DNA of 64,000 nt from Mariniphaga sp964398855 (GTDB taxonomy: Bacteria > Bacteroidota > Bacteroidia > Bacteroidales > Prolixibacteraceae). The stretch spans positions 30,869-94,868 of the forward strand of contig CAYNOQ010000001.1 in NCBI GenBank assembly GCA_964398855.1, written 5' to 3'. The notes below the pieces were generated by a model, which did no database searches, was not told where the DNA came from, and saw only the letters and a list, made by a program, of their open reading frames with translations. Positions 18,026-25,793 of the stretch are shown piece by piece. Positions within the stretch are counted from its first letter, which is position 1. The number at the start of each line of letters is the position of its first letter. Made by a program: the position numbers and the translations under genes.

Positions 18026-19378
18026 TTGAAAAAAACAACACTCTATATCATCTTATTGGGAAGTTTTCTTTTTCATTCCTGCAAAAATGAAATAAATCAA
18101 TTCCTTCCGGGCGGCGCGCGCAAATCCAAAAGCTGGTTTGAGCCGATTCCGTACGGCATGGCGTATATCCCGCGTGGTTCCTATGTTATAGGACCTTCAG
18201 ATGATGAAGTGAATATTCACAGCAGCAGTTCAAGGCGAATTTCCATCGAATCGTTCTGGATGGACGATACGGAAATCACCAACAACGAATACCGCCAGTT
18301 CGTTTACTGGGTGCGCGACTCCATCGCACGAAGTATGCTGGCGCTGGTCTATCCGGAGTTTATGTACACTGAGACTTCCAAGGGCGCTCCGCTCAGCCAG
18401 CCGGTTATCAACTGGCGAGAAAAAATCAACTGGAAGAATGCAGACCAGCAGCAGGCTTTGGATGACCTGTTCATGCCTGAACATGAACGCTTTGCCTTTA
18501 GCCGGGAGATTGATACCCGAAAACTCGTTTACGAATATGGCTGGGTGGACTACAAACAGGCAGCCCGCCGGGAAAACAGCTACAATCAAGAAAACCGCAG
18601 ATACGAAGGAAGCATTGTCAATCAGCAGGGAGAAACGATCCCCATTGCAAACCGCAGCTCTTTCCTGATGCGCGAATCGGTTCCCGTTTATCCCGATACT
18701 TTGTGCTGGATCAGGGATTTTACCTATACCTACAACGAACCCTACACTTTAAAATATTTTTCACACGTAGGCTTTGACAATTACCCGGTTGTGGGAATCA
18801 CCTGGAAGCAGGCACGAGCATTCTGCCACTGGAGAACAGATATTCAGCAGGAGTTCAGCAGCAGGTTTAATGAGGCGCCGGCACATGCCTACCGGCTGCC
18901 TACCGAAGCAGAGTGGGAATATGCGGCACGTGGCGGTTTGAGCAACTCCGTCTATCCATGGGGAAGCTACTACACCCGAACAGACAAAGGGTGTTTTGTT
19001 GCCAATTTCAAACCGATGCGCGGAAATTATGTTGCTGACAGTCCCACTACCACCAACGCCATGCAGGTTGGTCAGTTTGACCCAAATAATTACGGATTGT
19101 ACGACATGGCTGGAAACGTGGCAGAATGGACAAGCAGCGCATTTTATGAAGCAGCTTATGACAACATGAGCGATTTCAATCCCGAAATTGAGTATGAAAC
19201 CCGCGCCGACGATCCGCCGGTGATGAAAAGAAAAGTTATCCGCGGCGGCTCATGGAAAGATGTCAGCTATTTTATCCGCAATTCCACACGAACTTATGAA
19301 TATCAGGATTCTGCCAAATCCTATGTCGGATTCCGGTGTGTGAGAACATCCTTCAGGAGAGAACTGCTCCAAAAATAA
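18026..19378 (+). CDS. Second GldK-like (SUMF1-fold) lipoprotein, TTG start
   Basis: A 450-residue paralogue of the upstream GldK, and very similar along its whole length: both share FWMDDTEITNNEYRQFV, NWREKI, VYPDTL.WIRDFTY.YNEP, YRLPTE.EWEYAARGG and DDPPVMKRKVIRGGSWKD. The lipobox LFHSC puts the lipid on Cys19. Translation must begin at TTG 18026, because an in-frame TGA lies directly before it and later starts would lose the signal peptide. It lies beyond the terminator, so it may be transcribed separately. It could be an alternative ring subunit or a GldJ-like protein; the similarity to GldK favours a recent duplication. Confidence 0.88.
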   Translation: MKKTTLYIILLGSFLFHSCKNEINQFLPGGARKSKSWFEPIPYGMAYIPRGSYVIGPSDDEVNIHSSSSRRISIESFWMDDTEITNNEYRQFVYWVRDSIARSMLALVYPEFMYTETSKGAPLSQPVINWREKINWKNADQQQALDDLFMPEHERFAFSREIDTRKLVYEYGWVDYKQAARRENSYNQENRRYEGSIVNQQGETIPIANRSSFLMRESVPVYPDTLCWIRDFTYTYNEPYTLKYFSHVGFDNYPVVGITWKQARAFCHWRTDIQQEFSSRFNEAPAHAYRLPTEAEWEYAARGGLSNSVYPWGSYYTRTDKGCFVANFKPMRGNYVADSPTTTNAMQVGQFDPNNYGLYDMAGNVAEWTSSAFYEAAYDNMSDFNPEIEYETRADDPPVMKRKVIRGGSWKDVSYFIRNSTRTYEYQDSAKSYVGFRCVRTSFRRELLQK

Positions 19379-19411
19379 ATCTAACAGTTTATTATTCAGA
19401 TTAATAAAAAA

Positions 19412-19444
19412 CAAATGTTTTCAGAAATATTCTAAAAACATTTG
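19412..19444. terminator. Inverted repeat between convergent genes
   Basis: CAAATGTTTT (19412-19421) pairs perfectly with AAAACATTTG (19435-19444) across a 13-base loop. It lies between the end of the GldK paralogue and the end of the convergent TonB receptor gene. It may terminate both, although it is A+T-rich and lacks a clear T run beyond the stem. Confidence 0.45.
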
Positions 19445-19475
19445 CAACACGGTCAGCCAAAAAACGAAATGAAGC

Positions 19476-21326
19476 TTATAAAGTGATATTTATACCGGTG
19501 AATACAGTCGCTCCCGGCATCGTGTAGTAGCGATTCATCTCGTACTTGTCATTCAAAAGATTTTCACCACTAACGTACCATTTTAAATACCTGTTGATGG
19601 AATAGGCAGCCTTTGCCTTCAGCAAAGTGTAATCTTCATTTGAAACTACCGGCGAAGGATCATTATCCAGATTGATGATTTGCTGCAAACTTGCATTCAG
19701 CTGTAACTTTTTCCACTGATAGTTTGCGCTTAGATAGAGATTATGTTCAGGAGTTGCATAAACCGGATTTTTCATGTGAATGTAGCTATAAGTTGCCGAA
19801 AGCCCCAGGTTTTTCACCGGGCGGGCATTAACAAGCGCCTCTATTCCTTTGTTATCAATCTCGCCGGCATTGAGCAATCCCTGCAAGGGAACGGTAATAA
19901 TCAGGTTATCTCCCTGAATGGAGAAAAATGTCAGCTCCGCATTGAGTTTTCCCTGGTAGAATGTGCCTGAAACTCCTGTTTCGTAATTGATTATCGACTC
20001 AGGGCTAAGCTCGGGATTTGGTCCCCACAGAAAAAGTTCCCGAATGGTGGGACTGCGAAATCCTTTGGAAACATTACCTTTCCAGGTTGTATTGCCGGTA
20101 AACTTCCAGGCAAATCCAACAGACGGAATGGTGTGGTTTCCGTAAACACTGTGGTTTTGAAACCGGATTCCCGCATTGAGCGTCAGTTTTTCCATCAGAG
20201 TTTGCTGCATGAAACCATAAACTCCTGTTTCATTAACCGTTGTATCGGCAAAAACAGTCCCTGCACCGCCCATTGCCAGCAAATTTTCAGCCATTCCCCC
20301 GTAGTTCATGTGGTCAATTCCGACGGTCAGATTATTTCCGCTGAACAGTTTGAGGGATTCATAAAGGTTCACTCCGTAATTGTGGTCGGTTGAGTGAAAG
20401 CCGTCCGTGATGTTGTGCTCCCCGAAATTGTAAAAAACTTTCAGCGCTCCGCTCGTCTTTTCAAATTCATTCTGAAGGGTGAAAGCCCAGTAACCGCGTG
20501 TGATGTCAATCCGTTCGCCGGGATTTGCGTTGAGTGTATCAGGTCCCGGATCGGCGGCTTTGAATCCGGCTAAGCTCAAATCGGTATTCAGGTGAAAATG
20601 CTGATTTACATCATAGCCCAGTTTTATGTATCCGTTTTTGATGTTGAAATCGGAATGTTCGCGGTGTCCGTTGGTGCGGTCGTGATTTCCTGAGGCAAAA
20701 ACCGAAAACTTATTCTTTTTATACCCGCCTGAAACCATATATTTTTGGGTGTTGAATGAACCGTATGAGATGCGGGCATTTCCCCTTGCGCCGTCTGCCG
20801 TCTGCTTTTTCGTGATGATGTTAATTACGCCGCCCATTGCATTGGAGCCGTAGAGTATGGATGCAGGTCCGCGGATTACTTCAACCCGCTCGGCGTCCGA
20901 TGCCACGTAAGAGTCGGGGAGCGGATGTCCCATGATTCCCATGAACTGGGGGTGGCCGTCAATAAGCATCAAAACTCCGGTGGTGGGCACTCCGCCAACG
21001 CCGCGGATGGAAATCTGCCCGGCTGCGCCATCGGCAACACCAAATCCGGTAACTCCCCGCTCAGTAACAAAAAGTCCGGGAACTTTCCCGTTTAAAACGG
21101 GTAGCAGCGCCGATTCATCACTCTCTTCAATCTGCAATCTGTCGATTACAGAAACTGCCATGGGCACGCTGTTCCGGCTCACGCCAACATGGGTGCCCGT
21201 AACAACTATTTCATCAATTTTTACCGTGTCAGTCACACTTTGCGCGGGCTGACCAACTGTTATCAGCGGATAAAAAAATAGACCGCTCAACAGGATGCGT
21301 ACTGAAATTCTTCTGTTTTTTCTCAT
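19476..21326 (-). CDS. TonB-dependent outer-membrane receptor (BtuB/CirA-like), under the NikR-like regulator
   Basis: A 616-residue receptor with a signal peptide ending near VGQ. Ten or so residues later comes a TonB-box-like DTVKIDEIVVTGT, then a plug domain (about 45-170) with GQISIRGVGGVPTTGVLMLIDG and VIRGPASILYGSNAMGGVINIITKK, and then a 22-strand-type barrel ending TVFTGINITL. No CarboxypepD_reg domain is present, unlike the SusC and Oar proteins in this window, so it belongs to the small-ligand (metal, heme, cobalamin) type. The NikR-like gene lies 57 bases upstream on the same strand, and two operator-like repeats lie between them. The metal or chelate imported is unknown. Confidence 0.88.
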   Translation of the reverse strand: MRKNRRISVRILLSGLFFYPLITVGQPAQSVTDTVKIDEIVVTGTHVGVSRNSVPMAVSVIDRLQIEESDESALLPVLNGKVPGLFVTERGVTGFGVADGAAGQISIRGVGGVPTTGVLMLIDGHPQFMGIMGHPLPDSYVASDAERVEVIRGPASILYGSNAMGGVINIITKKQTADGARGNARISYGSFNTQKYMVSGGYKKNKFSVFASGNHDRTNGHREHSDFNIKNGYIKLGYDVNQHFHLNTDLSLAGFKAADPGPDTLNANPGERIDITRGYWAFTLQNEFEKTSGALKVFYNFGEHNITDGFHSTDHNYGVNLYESLKLFSGNNLTVGIDHMNYGGMAENLLAMGGAGTVFADTTVNETGVYGFMQQTLMEKLTLNAGIRFQNHSVYGNHTIPSVGFAWKFTGNTTWKGNVSKGFRSPTIRELFLWGPNPELSPESIINYETGVSGTFYQGKLNAELTFFSIQGDNLIITVPLQGLLNAGEIDNKGIEALVNARPVKNLGLSATYSYIHMKNPVYATPEHNLYLSANYQWKKLQLNASLQQIINLDNDPSPVVSNEDYTLLKAKAAYSINRYLKWYVSGENLLNDKYEMNRYYTMPGATVFTGINITL

Positions 21327-21335
21327 TTTAAATTT

Positions 21336-21366
21336 TTCGTGTTACTATTTATTTAATTCGTGTTAC
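21336..21366 (-). promoter_or_regulatory. Two direct repeats GTAACACGAA, candidate operator of the TonB receptor
   Basis: On the reverse strand GTAACACGAA occurs at 21366-21357 and again at 21345-21336. The start-to-start distance is 21 bases, two helical turns. Both lie in the 57-base gap between the NikR-like gene and the receptor gene, the first about 10 bases ahead of the receptor ATG. A related copy lies upstream of the regulator gene. Confidence 0.5.
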
Positions 21367-21383
21367 CGTAAGGGCAAAAAAAA

Positions 21384-21785
21384 TTATTCTGCTTTGCTCA
21401 TAATCAGTTTTCCGTGCTGTATCCCATTAATACTGATTAATTTATCTGAAATTTCCGTAAGTTTTTTGGAAGGACCTTTCACAGCAATGATTTCAAGGTA
21501 ATTCAGTTCATTCAGATAAAAACCCTGAGTTGAAAGTACAAATTCACGATATGTTGACTGGATTTCAAATGATCTCTTCTGAATTTCAGTTTTCCCGTAG
21601 TCGAAAACTAACAAAACAGCTCCGGCAACAATGTTGTCACATTTCCATTTCTCTTCAACTAAATTTTTCTCAATCAGGTGACGTATCGCGCGGGAGCGGT
21701 TTGAAAAATTATTCTCTTCCACATATTCATCAAGCGCAAGCAAAAGCTCTTCATCCAATGAAACACCAAAACGGGTAACTGCCAT
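21384..21785 (-). CDS. NikR-like ribbon-helix-helix regulator lacking the nickel ligands
   Basis: A 133-residue protein with the NikR layout: a ribbon-helix-helix domain (about 1-45, MAVTRFGVSLDEELLLALDEY and NRSRAIRHLIEKNLVEEKW) and a C-terminal ACT-like domain (about 52-130, ending ISINGIQHGKLIM, like the VRHGHL of NikR). In E. coli NikR nickel is bound by three His and one Cys. Here the corresponding stretch (residues 72-98, which includes STQGFYLNELNYLEI) has no His and no Cys at all. It should still bind DNA as a tetramer but must sense something else, another metal site or a small ligand. It probably controls the TonB receptor directly downstream and itself. Confidence 0.8.
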   Translation of the reverse strand: MAVTRFGVSLDEELLLALDEYVEENNFSNRSRAIRHLIEKNLVEEKWKCDNIVAGAVLLVFDYGKTEIQKRSFEIQSTYREFVLSTQGFYLNELNYLEIIAVKGPSKKLTEISDKLISINGIQHGKLIMSKAE

Positions 21786-21806
21786 AGAATGTTACTTTTA
21801 TTGAAA

Positions 21807-21819
21807 TTCGTGGCACGAA
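21807..21819. promoter_or_regulatory. Palindrome TTCGTGGCACGAA upstream of the NikR-like gene
   Basis: TTCGTG-G-CACGAA (21807-21819; extends to ATTCGTGGCACGAAT) is a perfect palindrome around one central base, 22 bases ahead of the regulator's ATG. Half of it (GTGCCACGAA on the reverse strand) matches the GTAACACGAA repeats ahead of the receptor at eight of ten positions, suggesting autoregulation. Confidence 0.5.
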
Positions 21820-21963
21820 TATAAGAAAAGTTGGGAATTTCAAAGCAAAAAGCCCTGAATTTTCAGATTATTTATTTTCAATGCTAAAACGGGTTTAATA
21901 ATGGGAGAAGTAATCTATCTCCCGAAGATTTGAGATTTAAACGGCGTGCTGAAGCAAGCTGAT

Positions 21964-22254
21964 TTACACGTTAATTGAAATTTTCACTTTCCCACCGAGT
22001 CCTTTCTCTACGATTTCAAATAATGTTTTTAAAGTGATATTACTTCCATCGTTTTCAATTCGTGAAATAAAAGGTCTTTTCTTGTCAATTAGATCTGCAA
22101 GTTCCTGTTGAGTAATATTTTTCATTTCGCGTGCGTTTTTCAGTAACAGACCTACTTTAAAAGATTCAAAATCTCTATCCAATGCGTCACGTCTTGGCGT
22201 TCCTTTTTTCCCGTAAACATCGTCTTTTATATCTTTCCAGCTTCTTGTTTCCAT
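21964..22254 (-). CDS. HigA-like helix-turn-helix antitoxin
   Basis: A 96-residue protein starting METRSWKDIKDDVYGKKGTP, with an XRE/HTH_3 domain at about 40-90 (FKVGLLLKNAREMKNITQQELADLIDKKRPFISRIEN). It should neutralise the toxin encoded just upstream and repress the operon through the palindrome at 22613-22628. The ATG at 22254 lies 1 base after the toxin stop codon. An in-frame ATG at 22275 would overlap the toxin gene; I prefer 22254 because METRSW matches the usual N-terminus of this antitoxin group. Toxin-first order is typical of higBA systems. Confidence 0.82.
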   Translation of the reverse strand: METRSWKDIKDDVYGKKGTPRRDALDRDFESFKVGLLLKNAREMKNITQQELADLIDKKRPFISRIENDGSNITLKTLFEIVEKGLGGKVKISINV

Positions 22255-22255
22255 A

Positions 22256-22603
22256 TTATTTATTTTTTTCATCATAATATTTTTTCATCAATCTTAATGC
22301 TTTTTCAATCTCTCTTTTTGGCGTTTTTTGCATTTTCTTTGTAAATCCATTTAATAATACAACTAATTTACCTTCATCGAAAAAGTAGAATACTCTCCAT
22401 GTATTTGAGAATAAGCTAATTCTTGCTTCAAAAAGTCCGTTTGTTCCTGCAATTGCTTTAAGATAATTGCCTGGAACACGTTCCAATGCTTCAATCGCTT
22501 CAATTATCTTGAAAATCTTATTTTGAATCTTTTGCGGTTGTTGTTTTAAGAAGTCACTAAAATGATTTTCATATTCAACAACCTCCCGAGCTTGATTTTT
22601 CAT
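22256..22603 (-). CDS. HigB-like toxin (phage Gp49 / RelE superfamily)
   Basis: A 115-residue basic protein of the Gp49-like HigB family, a RelE-fold mRNA interferase that acts on ribosome-bound mRNA. Typical segments are FSDFLKQQPQKIQNKIFKIIEAIE, KAIAGTNGLFEARISLFSNTWRVFYFF and VVLLNGFTKKMQKTPKREIEKALRLM, which hold the conserved Arg/Lys residues. The ATG at 22603 lies only 5 bases from the -7 box, so the mRNA may be almost leaderless. The antitoxin gene follows directly. Confidence 0.85.
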   Translation of the reverse strand: MKNQAREVVEYENHFSDFLKQQPQKIQNKIFKIIEAIEALERVPGNYLKAIAGTNGLFEARISLFSNTWRVFYFFDEGKLVVLLNGFTKKMQKTPKREIEKALRLMKKYYDEKNK

Positions 22604-22607
22604 AAAG

Positions 22608-22628
22608 CAAAAGTAACTTAAAAGTTAC
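22608..22628 (-). promoter_or_regulatory. Toxin-antitoxin promoter with overlapping palindromic operator
   Basis: The sequence GTAACTTAAAAGTTAC (22613-22628) is a palindrome with 7-base arms and a 2-base centre. It overlaps the reverse-strand -7 box TACTTTTG (22608-22615), the arrangement expected for autorepression by the antitoxin. Confidence 0.65.
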
Positions 22629-22690
22629 AGGCAGGCAGGTTTTTCGAGATATTTTCTTTGGTATGTTCGTAATGAGTTTGCTACAGCGCT

Positions 22691-23668
22691 TTATTTCTGT
22701 ATCTCTTTCCACACTAATGCGCTTGCGCCAAGAATGGCAGCATCGCCCGATTTTAATTTTGAAGGCAGCAGTTTAACCTTGTTCTTGTACATGGGAAGCA
22801 GGTATTTTTCCATGCTCTCTTTGGTGGGTTTAAAGAGCAAATCGCCGGCTGCCGTTGGTCCGCCAAATAAAAAGATTGCTTCCGGACTTAAATAGTGAAC
22901 CGTGTTGGCAAGTCCCATGCCCAACCACTCGCCGGTTATTTCAAACACTTCCAGTGCAATTTTATCACCCTGCACGGCAGCTTCGTATATCATTTTGGCA
23001 TCCAGCTCATTATATGAAATGTCGGCAAGCAGGCTGTCGGGATTGTTAAATTGAGTGAGCAGTTCAAAGGCAGTCCGTTTCATTCCATAAGCTGAGCAAT
23101 AGGCTTCAAGGTGTCCCAGTTCGCCGCATCCGCATTTTCTCCCGCCGGGAACTAAAATGACATGCCCGCACTCGCCGGCAAAACCGTCATGCCCGTAAAC
23201 CAAATCGCCATTTGCGATAATTCCGGCGCCCACTCCGGTGCCGATGGTGTACATGACAAAATTCTTCATCCCTTTGCCGCCGCCGTAAATCAGTTCGCCC
23301 AAAGCTGCCGCGTTTGCATCGTTGGTCAGCGCCAAAGCTTTTAGCCCGGGAAACCGTGAGCGCAGTAAATCAATGAGATGAACCTCCCCTTTAAATGAAA
23401 GATTGGGAGCAAATTCAATATTTCCGGTGTAGTAATTTCCACAGGGAGCGCCGACACCGATACCTGAAAACTGCACCTTTTCATCAGACAACTTAACAGA
23501 ATTCACCAGTCGGCTGATGGCTTTGGACAAATCATCAATATACCGGTGAATATCTCCGTGGGCAGGAGTCGGAATATTATCCCTGAGCAGTACGTTCCCG
23601 TCTGAATCCACAACACCGATAGTTGTATTGGTGCCGCCAATATCTACTCCAATCGCAATTTCTTTCAT
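22691..23668 (-). CDS. ROK family sugar kinase (glucokinase-like)
   Basis: A 325-residue ROK protein. The ATP-binding GVDIGGTNTTIGVVD is at the N-terminus, the sugar site LTNDANAAALGE lies about residue 118, and GTGVGAGII follows. The ROK zinc motif is GHVILVPGGRKCGCGELGHLE; the usual third Cys is His in CGCGELGH, which may still bind zinc. It is likely to phosphorylate glucose or another hexose in the cytoplasm. A full-length kinase without a DNA-binding domain, it is not a repressor-type ROK. It is a single gene with nothing nearby to name its sugar. Confidence 0.88.
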   Translation of the reverse strand: MKEIAIGVDIGGTNTTIGVVDSDGNVLLRDNIPTPAHGDIHRYIDDLSKAISRLVNSVKLSDEKVQFSGIGVGAPCGNYYTGNIEFAPNLSFKGEVHLIDLLRSRFPGLKALALTNDANAAALGELIYGGGKGMKNFVMYTIGTGVGAGIIANGDLVYGHDGFAGECGHVILVPGGRKCGCGELGHLEAYCSAYGMKRTAFELLTQFNNPDSLLADISYNELDAKMIYEAAVQGDKIALEVFEITGEWLGMGLANTVHYLSPEAIFLFGGPTAAGDLLFKPTKESMEKYLLPMYKNKVKLLPSKLKSGDAAILGASALVWKEIQK

Positions 23669-23806
23669 TCTCGCCAGCTTAAAATGGTGTACAGTATAAA
23701 AATTTGATTCCGGCAGGCAAAATTAAAAATATTAAACTATTTCACAGGAATGCGGTTGTTCATTGTTCAATGAACTAAATTTCATACAATAGTTATTAAT
23801 AATCTC

Positions 23807-23814
23807 TATTTTTG
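23807..23814 (+). promoter_or_regulatory. -7 box ahead of yidD
   Basis: TATTTTTG, a match to TAnnTTTG, 31 bases before ATG 23846. The -33 element is weak. It probably drives yidD and perhaps the zinc importer genes that follow. Confidence 0.4.
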
Positions 23815-23845
23815 CAGATAATTCGGAACAGTTAAACTGTTCATT

Positions 23846-24124
23846 ATGCTTAAAGTTTTCAAAATAATATTTAGGGGAATCGGCTGGATACTGCTTTTGC
23901 CGGTGTATTTTTATAAATATGCCATTTCACCGCTGACGCCCGCAAGTTGCCGCCACACGCCAACCTGTTCGGAATATGCCATTCAAGCCATTAAGATTCA
24001 TGGTCCTTTTAAAGGGTTTTGGCTGGCAACGCGCAGAATAGTCAGATGCAATCCCTGGGGGACACACGGATATGATCCGGTTCCGCCAAAAGAAAAAATT
24101 CATGTGAAAAATTGGAACGGATAA
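23846..24124 (+). CDS. yidD: Membrane protein insertion efficiency factor YidD
   Basis: A 92-residue protein of the YidD (Haemolytic/UPF0161) family. It has an N-terminal amphipathic/hydrophobic segment (RGIGWILLLPVYFYKYAISP), then the family core TPASCRHTPTCSEYAIQAI, with three Cys, then KGFWLATRRIVRCNPWGTHGYDPVP. It aids insertion of membrane proteins at the YidC site. It is usually found beside rnpA and yidC; here it is instead 46 bases upstream of the zinc-binding protein gene, so it has been separated from its common neighbours. Confidence 0.95.
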   Translation: MLKVFKIIFRGIGWILLLPVYFYKYAISPLTPASCRHTPTCSEYAIQAIKIHGPFKGFWLATRRIVRCNPWGTHGYDPVPPKEKIHVKNWNG

Positions 24125-24170
24125 ACTAATTTTGCAATACCTTGTTTAAACCGGTCAAAAATTAACAAAA

Positions 24171-25046
24171 ATGAGAAAGAAAATATTTATAATTCTGTTT
24201 GGTGCGCTTTTTATCCATTCGTGCACTTCACAAAGGAGATCGGGCGAAAGCGAAAAGCCCGTTATCACGGTGAGTATTTTGCCGCAGAAGACATTTGTTG
24301 AGAAAATTGCCGGTGACGATTTTAAAATTCAGGTTCTTGTTCCGCACGGAGCCAGCCCTGAGTCCTATACGCTGGTTCCCTCGCAACTCAGGGATATTTC
24401 ACATTCGGATGTCTGGTTTCGTTTAGGTTATATCGGTTTTGAGCTTCCACTGCACGAAAAGATCAGGGAGATCAACCGGAAAATGGAAGTTGTTGATCTG
24501 TCGGAGGGACTTGACCTTATCCGGGGAGAAGAAATTCAGCATGGCGATCACACCCATCCCGGCGGGGTTGACCCACATTTCTGGCTTTCGCCAAAAATGG
24601 TGAAACAGATGACCGAACGAATTGCCGGAACACTGGAAAAGATTAATCCGGAGAAAAAAGAGACTTACCGGGAAAATTTCCGGAAATTTGCTATAGAAAT
24701 CGATGAGCTTGATCAAAAAATCGGCGATGCTTTGAAAGATTACCGCGGAAAGGCGTTTGTTACTTTTCATCCAAGTCTTACCTACTTTGCACGCGATTAC
24801 GGACTTGTGCAATACACCCTCGAATCAGACGGAAAAGAGCCAACATCCCAGCACATGGCGAAAGTGATTAATATGGCGCGTGAGCAAAATATTAAAGTGA
24901 TCTATATTCAAAGTGAATTCGACAATGAAAATGCACGGGTATTTGCCGAAGAAATCAAGGGAAAAGTGCTGGAAGTGAAGCCCCTGAGTACCGAATGGGA
25001 AGACAATCTGCTGGAGATGACAAATTTGTTTATTAAAAATTTTTGA
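24171..25046 (+). CDS. znuA: Zinc (or manganese) ABC importer, substrate-binding lipoprotein
   Basis: A 291-residue cluster A-I (ZnuA/PsaA) binding protein. The lipobox FIHSC makes it a lipoprotein. Metal ligands of the family are visible: His in LVPHGASPESYTL, His in GGVDPHFWLSP, His in FVTFHPSLTYFARDY and the acidic YIQSEFDNENA near the C-terminus. A short His-containing loop (QHGDHTHPGG) precedes the second ligand, which favours zinc over manganese. Its stop codon overlaps the start of the ATPase gene (TGATG). No Zur-type regulator is adjacent. Confidence 0.9.
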   Translation: MRKKIFIILFGALFIHSCTSQRRSGESEKPVITVSILPQKTFVEKIAGDDFKIQVLVPHGASPESYTLVPSQLRDISHSDVWFRLGYIGFELPLHEKIREINRKMEVVDLSEGLDLIRGEEIQHGDHTHPGGVDPHFWLSPKMVKQMTERIAGTLEKINPEKKETYRENFRKFAIEIDELDQKIGDALKDYRGKAFVTFHPSLTYFARDYGLVQYTLESDGKEPTSQHMAKVINMAREQNIKVIYIQSEFDNENARVFAEEIKGKVLEVKPLSTEWEDNLLEMTNLFIKNF

Positions 25047-25792
25047 TGGAACCATTAATAAGTATTAAAAAACTGACTTTAGGTTACGACAGGGAACCTG
25101 TGCTCGAAAATGTGAATTTGGATATTTTTGAACGGGATTTCATTGGTGTCATCGGTCCCAATGGCGGTGGCAAAACCACATTTATCAAAGCAATTTTAGG
25201 ACTTCTGAAACCCATGAGGGGAGAAATCCTGTTCAGAAAAGACCTGAACAAAAAAAAGAAACCCATTGGCTATCTTCCACAGGTTAAGCATTTTGACAAA
25301 AGTTTCCCCATCACGGTTTTTGAAGTTGTGCGCTCGGGGTTAATGATGAGAAATTCCCAAAAACCAAAAGGTGGTGAAGTTCGTAGTGAAATTGAAAAAT
25401 TGCTCTCGGAAATGGGAATTCTAGAGATTCGCAACAAGGCTATCGGGGAGCTTTCCGGTGGTCAGATGCAGCGGGTTTTTTTGTGTCGCGCGCTGATCAG
25501 CAGCCCCAAAATACTGATTCTTGACGAGCCTGACACGTTTGTGGACAACCGTTTTGAAGGAGAATTGTACGAAAAACTGAGACAGCTGAACGAGAAAGTG
25601 GCAATTGTACTGGTTTCACATGATGTCGGAACCATTTCAAGCTATGTGAAAACCATTGCCTGCGTGAACAGGGAGCTGCACTACCATCCCGACAATAAAA
25701 TCACGCAGGAGCAGCTCAACAGCTACAACTGCCCCATCAAACTGATAACGCACGGAGAAGTTCCCCACACTGTGCTCAAACATCACGATTAA
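25046..25792 (+). CDS. znuC: Zinc ABC importer, ATP-binding protein
   Basis: A 248-residue ABC ATPase. Walker A is GPNGGGKTTF (about 34-43), the Q-loop lies near YLPQVKHF, the signature is LSGGQMQRV, Walker B is ILILDEPDTFVD, and the switch His is in VLVSHDVG. I start at ATG 25046 in TGATG, coupled to the preceding stop codon, rather than at the TTG three bases earlier. It energises the permease encoded 1 base downstream. Confidence 0.92.
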   Translation: MEPLISIKKLTLGYDREPVLENVNLDIFERDFIGVIGPNGGGKTTFIKAILGLLKPMRGEILFRKDLNKKKKPIGYLPQVKHFDKSFPITVFEVVRSGLMMRNSQKPKGGEVRSEIEKLLSEMGILEIRNKAIGELSGGQMQRVFLCRALISSPKILILDEPDTFVDNRFEGELYEKLRQLNEKVAIVLVSHDVGTISSYVKTIACVNRELHYHPDNKITQEQLNSYNCPIKLITHGEVPHTVLKHHD

Positions 25793-25793
25793 T

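Noticed and set aside
17842..18090. 82-codon frame across the gldN end and terminator
   Set aside because: It runs through the terminator stem and overlaps two well-supported genes in other frames.
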